NCBI GenBank assembly: GCA_964579675.1
Contig: CAZOIA010000191.1
Span: 1-10,467 of the forward strand
Origin: CAZOIA01 sp964579675
Lineage (GTDB): Bacteria; Planctomycetota; Phycisphaerae; UBA1845; PWPN01
DNA: 10,467 bases
Direction of reading: 5' to 3'
Position numbers and translations under genes: made by a program. Below are positions 1-7,463 of the stretch, in pieces (within the stretch, counting starts at the first letter, position 1; each line of letters begins with the position of its first letter). The notes beneath the pieces are model-generated. The model saw only the letters and a list, made by a program, of their open reading frames with translations. It was not told the DNA's origin and made no database searches.

Positions 1-8
1 CTTCTCGC

Positions 9-16
9 TTCCTTCC
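9..16 (-). promoter_or_regulatory. Possible ribosome binding site of the next gene (off-window, probably recR)
   Basis: Immediately after the ybaB stop codon the minus strand reads GGAAGGAAGCGAGAAG up to the window edge. The purine-rich GGAAGG core looks like a Shine-Dalgarno sequence about 10 nt before the edge, so another minus-strand gene probably begins just outside. In many bacteria dnaX-ybaB is followed by recR. That identity is inferred from family knowledge and cannot be seen here. Confidence 0.3.
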
Positions 17-354
17 TACGTTCCCTGTCCCATCAGCTCGCTCAGGCCGGGGATTCCCAACCCGCCCGTGAGCTTGGCCATCTCCTCCTTCATCCCTTCG
101 TGAGCTCGCCTGGTTGCCGCTCCCACCGCTGCCTTGACAAGATCCTCGAGCAGTTCCACGTCCTCGGTGGCCTTCGGATCGATCTTCACCTGGAGCAGCT
201 CGCCCTTGCCGTTGACCTGGGCCCGGACCATCCCCGCGCCGGCGTCCGCTTCGAAGTGCTGTCGGGCCATTGATTCCTGGATCTTCTGCATGTTCTCTTG
301 CAGTGATTTCGCCTGCTTCATCAGACCGGCGAGGTTACCCAAACCACCTAGCAT
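16..354 (-). CDS. ybaB: YbaB/EbfC-family nucleoid-associated protein
   Basis: Small DNA-binding protein of the YbaB/EbfC family (about 112 aa, typical length). These proteins form dimers that bind DNA without strong sequence specificity. The N-terminus MLGGLGNLAGLMKQAK, followed by a long amphipathic helix (QENMQKIQESMARQ), is the family signature. A beta region with VRAQVNGKGELLQVKIDP comes next, and the tail ends LGIPGLSELMG. Two starts are possible. A GTG at 363 overlaps the dnaX stop (GTGA). The ATG at 354 has AAGGAG 8 nt upstream, on the minus strand, with the Shine-Dalgarno inside the last dnaX codons. The ATG also matches the family N-terminus, so I chose it. Only 5 nt separate it from the dnaX stop, so translation is probably coupled. 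The order dnaX-ybaB is a widely conserved gene pair, usually followed by recR. Confidence 0.93.
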   Translation of the reverse strand: MLGGLGNLAGLMKQAKSLQENMQKIQESMARQHFEADAGAGMVRAQVNGKGELLQVKIDPKATEDVELLEDLVKAAVGAATRRAHEGMKEEMAKLTGGLGIPGLSELMGQGT

Positions 355-359
355 TCCGT

Positions 360-1835
<1,476 letters not shown>

Positions 1836-2002
1836 CGTCTCATCCATCCCCGTACGCGACCACGAGCCGCACACTTCTCTCCGGCCCCGAAGAGCCGCCG
1901 GCTTCAGCCTGCGCGGTCTCTCCTCCGCGCTGGAGCCTCACGCTCGCCTGAAACGCGCCGCCCCGCGGGCCGAAGCCCGGTACGTGTTTAGCGGCCTCCG
2001 GA

Positions 2003-2060
2003 GCGATCAGAGCCACTTCGGGCGCGATCAGAACCACTTCGGGCGCGATCAGAGCCGGCC
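2003..2060. repeat. 21-nt tandem repeat, about 2.7 copies
   Basis: Units begin at 2003, 2024 and 2045 with GCGATCAGAGCCACTTCGGG or a one-base variant (AACC for AGCC in the second copy). The third copy is cut short where it runs into the first hairpin of the array (2055-2073). The period is exactly 21 nt. Confidence 0.85.
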
Positions 2061-2073
2061 TCTGTGAGGCCGG
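2055..2073. repeat. Perfect 8-bp hairpin CCGGCCTC-TGT-GAGGCCGG
   Basis: The arms at 2055-2062 and 2066-2073 are exact reverse complements with a 3-nt loop. No T-run follows on either strand, so it is not a standard intrinsic terminator. It is the first of three similar hairpins in this spacer. Confidence 0.7.
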
Positions 2074-2110
2074 TGGTTCCTCGGATCGGCGGGCTTAGCG
2101 CCGCGAAGGG

Positions 2111-2173
2111 GCACCGGGCTCGCAGAGCCCGGCTCGGAATACGGAATCCGACGCACCGGGCTCGCAGAGCCCG
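2111..2173. repeat. Direct repeat of a hairpin unit (two copies, 42 nt apart)
   Basis: A 21-nt segment at 2111-2131 recurs identically at 2153-2173. Each copy carries CGGGCTC-GCA-GAGCCCG as a hairpin: 8 bp in the first copy (2114-2121 with 2125-2132) and 7 bp in the second (2157-2163 with 2167-2173). The copy-to-copy distance is exactly twice 21 nt, the period of the nearby tandem repeat. This organisation resembles repetitive extragenic palindromes. Confidence 0.8.
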
Positions 2174-2237
2174 CCTCCGAGCCCTTATCCACGCTGAGCA
2201 CGTACGAAGCTCGCAGCTCATTCCGGCAAACCGACCC

Positions 2238-2347
2238 CATTGAGGGCCAGGTGAGCCACGGCACCTGGGGCGCGTTGGCTGGGCTGCTACCTCTCAGTCC
2301 TGACCCGTTGGCCATCGGCTCCACTGCATGGAACCCGGCCCTCAATG
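2238..2347. repeat. 11-bp perfect inverted repeat bounding a 110-bp segment
   Basis: CATTGAGGGCC at 2238-2248 is the exact reverse complement of GGCCCTCAATG at 2337-2347. The 88 bp between them has no convincing gene. It could be the termini of a small non-autonomous element or the base of a long structured RNA; I see no flanking target-site duplication. Confidence 0.55.
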
Positions 2348-2392
2348 CGATCGGTTTCGGAAAAGGCTACGTCATACGCGGCGTAAGGCCAC

Positions 2393-3604
2393 TCACTTCC
2401 TGTTGTCACCCGCCGGCTGCGTGGTGGCGATGGGCCGGCGCGTCAACGGGGGCTCCAGGCCCCGATGGGGCCGGCTCGTCCGCGGGGCAAGCAGCTTGCC
2501 ATCGCGGCCGTAACCTCTCGTCGCCGGCTCGCCGCCGGGTCGCCCGGACCCCAGCGATCCCGAGGGCGACTCACGCTCGCGTGCGGGAACATTCTCCAGT
2601 GAAATGGCCCGGATGTAAACCGGTTTGATCGGGCGGTCTTTCGGACCGGTGGGAATCGCGGCAATCTGGCGAAGGGTCTCGAAGGATTTGTTGCCCACGA
2701 CCCGGGCGAAGGCGGTCTGCCGGCCGTCAAACGAAGGTTGCCGGCTCAGGCAGATGAAAAACTGGCAACTGGCTGAATCGGGGTCCCGAGGCGAACGAGC
2801 CATCGCCACCGTGCCTAGCTCGAACGGGATCTTGCTGAATTCCGCCTTGAGTCGCTTCCCGTCGGGCCGAATCCCGTACCCGTCGCCCCGAGGATCGCCC
2901 CCCTGAATGATCCCCCCGGGGATGACCCGGTGAAACGTCAGATTGTCGTAAAAGCTTTGCCCGACCAGTTGAGTGAAGTTGTGGACGTGGTGCGGGGCCT
3001 CGTCGTAGTAGAATCGCATCGTGATGTCGCCGCAATCCGTCACCATAACCGCCTGCTGCTCCGACATGACGGTGATCGTCAGCGGCGCGGACACCACCGT
3101 CCCATGGTAGGGCCGCCAGATCAGCTTGTACGTGCCGGGCCTGGTCAGGACCTCGTAGTATTTGGTCAGCTCCACCCGGACCCCGACGCTCCCACAAGGG
3201 GCGAGTCTTACCGGCGGCACACCGCCCCGCGGGGCCACGAACACGGTCTCGCCGAACACGGTGTTGTGTTCATCCTCGATCGTGATGGCCGAGAACCGCT
3301 CGCCGCTGAACACGTGCTCCAGCGGCAAGCCCATTCCACCAGTCACCCCTCCCTGCACCGGTTCCGTTTCCGGCACCTCCAGCGTGATCGGCTCGGTGGT
3401 CAAGTTGGCCAGGGCGAAGAGAACCCAGACCGGCCTGCCCATCCGGACTACTGGCCGGTCCGTGTCCAGCGCCACCAGGAGTGTAGGGGGCGCCTCAGCT
3501 CGATCCAGAGGCGTGACCGGATGGGACGCCCGGCTCGGCGAAACACTGCCCAGCACGATCCAACTCAACACCAGGCCGCCGAAACAGAGGGATAGCTTCC
3601 GCAT
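2393..3604 (-). CDS. Exported cyclophilin-type peptidyl-prolyl cis-trans isomerase with N-terminal beta domain
   Basis: 403 aa. Residues 1-26 form a Sec signal peptide (basic MRK, hydrophobic stretch, SRA before the probable cut), so the protein acts outside the cytoplasmic membrane. Residues about 40-180 are a beta-rich region (VRMGRPVWVLFALANLT; TYKLIWRPYHGT) that may be Ig-like. Residues about 186-340 are a cyclophilin domain, which isomerises X-Pro bonds: FHRVIPGGIIQGGD (R226 is the catalytic Arg of the family), GTVAMAR and CQFFICL (Q281, F283). Some positions differ from canonical cyclophilin: the Phe after PG is Gly (G231) and the later active-site His is Gln (Q296). Residues 341-403 are a Pro/Arg/Ser-rich tail that looks disordered. 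The ATG at 3604 lacks a strong Shine-Dalgarno but the signal peptide starts right there. Substrates are unknown. Confidence 0.9.
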   Translation of the reverse strand: MRKLSLCFGGLVLSWIVLGSVSPSRASHPVTPLDRAEAPPTLLVALDTDRPVVRMGRPVWVLFALANLTTEPITLEVPETEPVQGGVTGGMGLPLEHVFSGERFSAITIEDEHNTVFGETVFVAPRGGVPPVRLAPCGSVGVRVELTKYYEVLTRPGTYKLIWRPYHGTVVSAPLTITVMSEQQAVMVTDCGDITMRFYYDEAPHHVHNFTQLVGQSFYDNLTFHRVIPGGIIQGGDPRGDGYGIRPDGKRLKAEFSKIPFELGTVAMARSPRDPDSASCQFFICLSRQPSFDGRQTAFARVVGNKSFETLRQIAAIPTGPKDRPIKPVYIRAISLENVPARERESPSGSLGSGRPGGEPATRGYGRDGKLLAPRTSRPHRGLEPPLTRRPIATTQPAGDNRK

Positions 3605-3714
3605 CTACTGATCTCTCAGCAATACCCGGGTCGCGTGGGGCAGGCCCCGGCATCGGATTGTTCGTAACCTACTGCCATCAAAGGACTTTCGAGGCCTCGC
3701 GGGTCGCTTGCGAT

Positions 3715-3753
3715 CACCTGCGCTACACTTATATCATCTGCGGTACACTTATA
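3715..3753. repeat. Two 19-nt imperfect direct repeats in an AT-rich island
   Basis: CACCTGCGCTACACTTATA (3715-3733) and CATCTGCGGTACACTTATA (3735-3753) differ at two positions and are spaced 20 nt apart. They lie about 110-150 bp upstream of the exported isomerase start, on the minus strand, in an unusually AT-rich patch. A repeated element at two helical turns suits a regulator binding on one face of the DNA. Read on the minus strand each copy includes TATAAG, which resembles a -10 box, but I found no good -35 partner. Confidence 0.5.
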
Positions 3754-3780
3754 CACTATTAACGGCAATCCAGGCGCGAT

Positions 3781-4407
3781 TCAGGGGGAATCCTTCCCCC
3801 TTGTCGGGATGCCGTCGGAGGGCCGCGTTTGGGAAGGGGACTGCCTGCCAGCGGCCGGGCGCGTGCCTGCGGGCCGGGTGCTCGCAGCAAGCACTTTGCG
3901 GACAATCTCCTTCGGTGCCGGCCCCAGCCGCCAGTCGCCCGCCTCGCGGAACACCATCACGACGGCGTCTCGCTGCCGCCGCCCCTTGCGATCAGGCTCG
4001 CGCCGCCGGACCACAACGTGGAGATAGTATGCCGGTGGATCCTGTGGGCCTCGAAAAAGCCGGGTCACCTTGATATCACTGAAGGCATGCCACGCCCGCT
4101 CGAAGTCCGACCGCCCCGTCGGCGTGTATTCGGTTCCGAAGAGCTGGCGAAAACCATCGTAGTCGCCCTCGCCGCACACCTTGAGCGCGTGGTCAATGAA
4201 CGCGTTCAAGGTAGTGTCCTCGCTGTGCCACCGCGCGGGGAAGTCTATCTTGGGCGTCGGCACGTCCGGGTACTCCTCGGCAATCGGCGTGGTCTCGATC
4301 CTGGGCTCGTCACCTGTGCCGACATCCTGCCGGCATTTGCATCCGCCCATGCCGCCCGCGGCGATTGCGGCCGCACAGACAAGTTTAACCACATTTCTGG
4401 CAGTCAT
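3781..4407 (-). CDS. Putative lipoprotein, function unknown
   Basis: 208 aa. A short basic start (MTAR), a hydrophobic stretch and M-G-G-C at 20-23 suggest a lipoprotein signal with C23 as the lipidated residue. The lipobox is not perfect because Met stands where Leu is usual. A second Cys follows at 25. Residues about 60-165 form a compact region with helix then strands (AFIDHALKVCGEGDYDGF; YYLHVVVRRRE; AVVMVFREAGDWRLGPAP). The pattern resembles small NTF2-like or DUF4878-type lipoproteins, but this is only a fold guess. The last 40 residues are rich in Thr, Arg and Pro and look disordered. The start is at ATG 4407 with no clear Shine-Dalgarno. A TAA stop of an upstream same-frame ORF directly abuts it. 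The gene ends in a perfect hairpin next to the stop codon. Confidence 0.72.
   Translation of the reverse strand: MTARNVVKLVCAAAIAAGGMGGCKCRQDVGTGDEPRIETTPIAEEYPDVPTPKIDFPARWHSEDTTLNAFIDHALKVCGEGDYDGFRQLFGTEYTPTGRSDFERAWHAFSDIKVTRLFRGPQDPPAYYLHVVVRRREPDRKGRRQRDAVVMVFREAGDWRLGPAPKEIVRKVLAASTRPAGTRPAAGRQSPSQTRPSDGIPTRGKDSP
3784..3800. repeat. Perfect 7-bp hairpin at the lipoprotein stop codon
   Basis: GGGGGAA (3784-3790) and TTCCCCC (3794-3800) are exact reverse complements with a 3-nt loop. They cover the last sense codons and end at the TGA (3783-3781). No T-run follows on either strand, so it is not a canonical intrinsic terminator, but it could protect the mRNA 3' end. Confidence 0.4.
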
Positions 4408-4757
4408 TTATGAAGAATCCGGCTCCCGGGGCTCTGGCCGATCGGGGCTCGGCCGGTCCAGCATGCCAAGTATGCGGCCCTGACCGAGATGCCCATTGCA
4501 GCAAGCTCGATACATGGAGTTCCCGACGCGCCTGCACCCGGTCATTACGCCCGGGTCATCATAGTGTTCGGGGTGGTTAGCGCCAATGGCTTCACCGCCC
4601 GGCGGCTGGTAGTTCAAGTTCTGTCATTCCGAAAGGCCGAGCCGAACTAGATCCCAAGGGCCCGAATCGCGGTAACTGCCCGACAAGACAGAAGTTGCCA
4701 GAGATCCGCCCTTGGCGGTCGAGCTTCTGCGATTGCCCCGGTTGAGCCCTAGGGAGA
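4408..4757. other. Intergenic gap with one weak minus-strand ORF
   Basis: Between the acyltransferase stop and the lipoprotein start. On the minus strand a 69-codon frame (4617-4408) opens at TTG, shortly after an in-frame TGA, and its TAA directly abuts the lipoprotein ATG in the same frame. It has no recognisable domain, no good Shine-Dalgarno and about 70% GC at third positions by hand count, so I do not call it a gene. A small CCGCC-CTT-GGCGG hairpin (4706-4718) lies 40-50 bp after the acyltransferase stop and might serve as a weak terminator. Nothing else is recognisable. Confidence 0.5.
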
Positions 4758-5612
4758 TCAGTCGCAGTTGCGAATGATCGCCGTCCAGCGTTTGTCGAGC
4801 CAGTTCCACCACATCTCGGGATATTGGCGGAGACAGTTGTCCATCAGCTCGGCGAACTTCCGCATGCCTGCCGCGGCGCGACGTTTGCGGTCTCCGCGGC
4901 CAGTGAACTCCATGGGTTCGTGGCAACGGATCCGGTAGAGGCCGCCGTGATGATGCCAAACCACCGGAACGATGGGCACACCGGTGCGCATTGCCATGAT
5001 GACCGCACCGGTGGGAAAGTGGACGAGGCGGCCCAGGATACGGACGGGAACGCCCTGGTCGGGTTTCCTGGGCACGTCCGGCGTGATGTAGAGCACCCGC
5101 CCTTGCCGCAGGATGCGCATCGCCACGCCGAGCCGCTCCGAGCGGGTGGCGTGAGCAGGGGGATAGACGAGGTGGCCGCCTCCGGCTCGTCCAATCGCCT
5201 TGTCGATCTCGTGCTTGCGGGGGTCCCGGGAACGGCGGAGATAAATACTGCACGGGATTCGATCGGAAAGGGCCCGCGGGAACACCGGATAGCAGCACAG
5301 GTGAGGCGAGATGACGAGCACGCCCCGGCCCGCCTCGTATGCCTCCTGCAGGTGTCGGAAGGACGTGTCGAAGCGGAACTTCTCAGCGACACCGGCGTCA
5401 TGGAAACCGGCCCGGAAGATGTGCATCAAGAACCCGATCTGGTCGGCGGCCCGTTCGAAGTGGAGGTCAACCAGACCCCTGCGATAAACCCCCGCGAGCT
5501 TCATGTTGCGGGCCAGTCGGAGCCGGAGCGGCAGGCACGCCTTGACCGCGGCCAGGGCGAACCGGCGCAGGAATTCCACACTGGCGGCGCTGCCTTGCTG
5601 CGAGGCTCGCAT
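4758..5612 (-). CDS. LpxL/HtrB-family lipid A-type acyltransferase with degenerate catalytic motif
   Basis: 284 aa from the ATG at 5612. The whole-length pattern is that of the lysophospholipid/lipid A acyltransferase family, which moves a fatty acyl chain onto a lipid precursor at the inner membrane. It shows a basic amphipathic N-terminus (FLRRFALAAVKACLPLRLRL), the central GRGVLVISPHLCCYPVF, RQGRVLYITPDVP, HFPTGAVIMAMRTGVPIVPV and the C-terminal YPEMWWNWLDKRW (266-276), close to the P-E-Q-W-x-W-x-H-x-R-W seen in LpxL. The expected catalytic H-x4-E is H104-L-C-C-Y-P109, so the acidic residue is missing. The enzyme may be inactive, use another residue, or belong to a divergent subfamily. The frame extends upstream to 5783, but those residues do not resemble the family. 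A GTG at 5633 is an alternative start. It is transcribed away from the sulfatase. Confidence 0.85.
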   Translation of the reverse strand: MRASQQGSAASVEFLRRFALAAVKACLPLRLRLARNMKLAGVYRRGLVDLHFERAADQIGFLMHIFRAGFHDAGVAEKFRFDTSFRHLQEAYEAGRGVLVISPHLCCYPVFPRALSDRIPCSIYLRRSRDPRKHEIDKAIGRAGGGHLVYPPAHATRSERLGVAMRILRQGRVLYITPDVPRKPDQGVPVRILGRLVHFPTGAVIMAMRTGVPIVPVVWHHHGGLYRIRCHEPMEFTGRGDRKRRAAAGMRKFAELMDNCLRQYPEMWWNWLDKRWTAIIRNCD

Positions 5613-5949
5613 GCCCACTCGCAGAATACCCACCGAGACTTCTTTGCGGAGAGTCCTGAGGATCGATCCGCTTGTTGACGGCGTCCTACGAGGGCGTTTT
5701 ACCTCACAGGCCGTTGACAAAGCGATGGTCTCCCCAATCTGGGACGGCAAGAAAACTATGGTAAGGCAAGAGGTTACTGGCAAATTCTGGCCGAGTCAAA
5801 GGATCCTCGGCGGCTGAAGCTCATTACAGAGCACGGAGCAAGGGCGTTCCTCCTGGTCCGGGGTTTCCAGTTGAGCTGCTGGGGAGTATTGTACCCTTGG
5901 CGTTGCCGGTGATACGGGTTCGTGATCAGGCAGTGAAAGAGGTGAGAAG
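5613..5949. other. Divergent intergenic region between acyltransferase and sulfatase
   Basis: About 340 bp serving as the upstream region for two diverging genes. The minus strand has a candidate promoter at 5755-5783. For the plus-strand sulfatase I found a good Shine-Dalgarno (GAGGTGA at 5939-5945) but no convincing -35/-10 pair. TTGACA at 5714 lacks a matching -10. No gene is apparent; the minus-strand frame that runs through it is an upstream extension of the acyltransferase without family similarity. Confidence 0.6.
5755..5783 (-). promoter_or_regulatory. Candidate sigma70-type promoter for the acyltransferase
   Basis: On the minus strand TTGCCA (5783-5778) is followed by 17 nt and CATAGT (5760-5755). 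The hexamers match the consensus at 5/6 and 4/6 positions with ideal spacing. The predicted transcript would have a leader of about 135 nt before the ATG at 5612. Planctomycete promoters are poorly characterised, so this is only a candidate. Confidence 0.35.
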
Positions 5950-7338
5950 ATGAAACGGTCGATCATTGCCTCGCCGGTTGTCATCGCGATGCTGAGCGGC
6001 ATGGCTCACGGACGCTCGCCGAACGTCGTTATCTTCTACGCGGACGACATGGGCATCGGCGACGCGGGGTGCTATGGCTGCAAGGACATCCGGACGCCGA
6101 ACATCGATGCCCTGGCCCGGGCGGGCGTGCGATTCACGAATTACTATTCGGCGGCGCCGATCTGTTCGCCGTCGCGGGCGGCGTTGCTGACGGGCCGGTA
6201 TCCCCCCCGGGCCGGTGTGCCCACGAACGTCGGCTCCCTGCCGGGCAGCGCCGGCATGCCGACCGAAGAGGTCACGATCGCCGAGCTGGCCAAGAGCCGC
6301 GGCTACGCCTCCGCCCTGATCGGGAAGTGGCACCTAGGTTTCACGCGCGAGACCCAGCCCAACGCCCAGGGGTTTGACTACTTCTTCGGGCATCATGCCG
6401 GGTGCATCGACTACTTCTCGCATACGTTCTACTGGGCGGCGAACGCCCCTCACCATCACGACCTGTACCGGAACCGCGAGGAGGTCCACGAAGAGGGTGC
6501 GTACATGACCCACCTCATCACCCGCGAGGCGACGCGGTTCATCGATGACCACCGGGACGAGCCCTTCCTGCTCTACGTGCCTTACAACGCCCCGCACTAC
6601 CCCACCCATGCCCCCGAGCGATACCTCGACATGTACCGCCATCTGCCCCGGAAGCGTCAACTCTATGCTGCTCTGGTGGCACCGATGGATGAGTCCATCG
6701 GCAGGATCATGGACCGCTTGCGCCGCCGCGACCTCATTGAAAGCACGCTGGTCTTCTTCATGAGCGACAATGGGGCATCGGTCGAGTCGCGGAACAACGG
6801 CGGCGGGGGCAGCAACGGTCCGTTCCGCGACAACAAGTTCAGCCTGTTCGAGGGCGGGATTCGGATGCCGGCGATCGTGAGCTGGCCCGGCACGCTGCCG
6901 CAAGGTGAAACGCGCGATCAATTGACCATGGCGATCGACGTCTTTGCCACGGTGGCCGAGGCCATCGGCGCTGAACCGCCCCCGGACCGCACCATCGATG
7001 GGGAGAGCTGGATGCCTCTGCTGGAGGACCCCAACGCGCCAGGGCACGAGACGTTGTTCTGGGCGTGGAACAAGCAGCACGCCGTCCGGCAGGGCAAGTG
7101 GAAGGTGGTGCGCAACGCCCTGATCACGCTGGGCATGTCCAAACGGACGCGAGCCCAGGGCGACGATGCGATCTTCCTGGCCGACCTCGAGGCGGATCCG
7201 GGCGAGGCCACGAACCTTCGCAAGCAGCACCCCGAGGTCGCCGAGAAACTGCTGAAGCTGCACGACGACTGGCGGGCGGACATATTCGAGTCCGGATCGA
7301 ACCCGGATGAGGTGGGCTACAGCAGGGATTCAAGCTGA
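5950..7338 (+). CDS. Exported arylsulfatase-type sulfatase (Cys-type, formylglycine-dependent)
   Basis: 462 aa. This family hydrolyses sulfate esters; such enzymes are abundant in planctomycetes and often act on sulfated polysaccharides. Residues 1-22 are a probable Sec signal peptide (MKRSIIASPVVIAMLSGMAHG), so it likely works in the periplasm or outside. Active-site parts are visible. D32-D33 bind the metal. The C-S-P-S-R motif at 72-76 makes C72 the residue oxidised to formylglycine. GKWHLG follows with K126 and H128, SDNG has D273 and N274 as metal ligands, and K296 lies in the RDNK segment. The C-terminal part (DLEADPGEATNL) is typical of S1 sulfatases. The start has a good Shine-Dalgarno, GAGGTGA, 4 nt upstream. 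The maturation enzyme (FGE or anSME) is not in this window. The sulfated substrate cannot be told from sequence alone. It is alone on its strand, diverging from the acyltransferase. Confidence 0.96.
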   Translation: MKRSIIASPVVIAMLSGMAHGRSPNVVIFYADDMGIGDAGCYGCKDIRTPNIDALARAGVRFTNYYSAAPICSPSRAALLTGRYPPRAGVPTNVGSLPGSAGMPTEEVTIAELAKSRGYASALIGKWHLGFTRETQPNAQGFDYFFGHHAGCIDYFSHTFYWAANAPHHHDLYRNREEVHEEGAYMTHLITREATRFIDDHRDEPFLLYVPYNAPHYPTHAPERYLDMYRHLPRKRQLYAALVAPMDESIGRIMDRLRRRDLIESTLVFFMSDNGASVESRNNGGGGSNGPFRDNKFSLFEGGIRMPAIVSWPGTLPQGETRDQLTMAIDVFATVAEAIGAEPPPDRTIDGESWMPLLEDPNAPGHETLFWAWNKQHAVRQGKWKVVRNALITLGMSKRTRAQGDDAIFLADLEADPGEATNLRKQHPEVAEKLLKLHDDWRADIFESGSNPDEVGYSRDSS

Positions 7339-7386
7339 CCGGTTCGCGGCACGCAGGGCGTAGAATCCCCTGAGAAGCGCGCAAGA

Positions 7387-7418
7387 CGAGACCCCACTTT
7401 TGCTGCGGCGGGGTCTCG
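7387..7418. terminator. Hairpin between convergent sulfatase and pilin genes
   Basis: CGAGACCCC (7387-7395) and GGGGTCTCG (7410-7418) form a perfect 9-bp stem with a 14-nt loop. It sits 49 bp past the sulfatase stop and 46 bp past the pilin stop (on the other strand), the classic position for a bidirectional terminator. Neither strand has a T-run directly after the stem, so termination would be weak or factor-assisted. Confidence 0.5.
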
Positions 7419-7463
7419 CCTCAAGCTGCCGTTCCCATCGTCCACACTGCGCCCGACGGGCGG

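Larger units (their letters stand above)
1836..2392. repeat. Gene-free, repeat- and hairpin-rich spacer upstream of dnaX
   Basis: No reading frame here resembles a known protein. The stretch contains a 21-nt tandem repeat (2003-2060), three strong 7-8 bp hairpins with 3-nt loops (2055-2073, 2114-2132, 2157-2173), two copies of a 21-nt direct repeat 42 nt apart, a CGGGC/GCCCG hairpin with a CGAA loop at 1966-1979, and an 11-bp inverted repeat (2238-2248 with 2337-2347). This looks like a cluster of REP- or MITE-like noncoding elements. It must also hold the promoter of dnaX, but I could not pick one out. A minus-strand frame of 98 codons (2049-2345) stays open mainly because the repeat periods are multiples of three. 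Confidence 0.6.

Noticed and set aside
1836..1874. Longer dnaX N-terminus from GTG 1874 or ATG 1847
   Set aside because: DnaX proteins start at the M-A-Y-T-V-L-A-R-K-Y segment; the extra residues have no family match. The GTG has a GGAGAG just upstream, so it is not fully excluded.
2049..2345. 98-codon minus-strand ORF in the repeat region
   Set aside because: It reads through the 21-nt repeats and hairpins, which stay open because their periods are multiples of three. No domain or good start is visible.
5714..5742. TTGACA at 5714-5719 as a sulfatase promoter
   Set aside because: No -10-like hexamer occurs at 16-18 nt spacing (ATCTGG or similar), and it lies over 200 bp from the sulfatase start.
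5613..5783. N-terminal extension of the acyltransferase to 341 aa
   Set aside because: The extra 57 residues do not resemble the family, and the candidate promoter for the gene overlaps them.
6334..7263. 309-codon minus-strand frame inside the sulfatase
   Set aside because: Antisense shadow of a gene with clear active-site motifs; no domain is seen in it.
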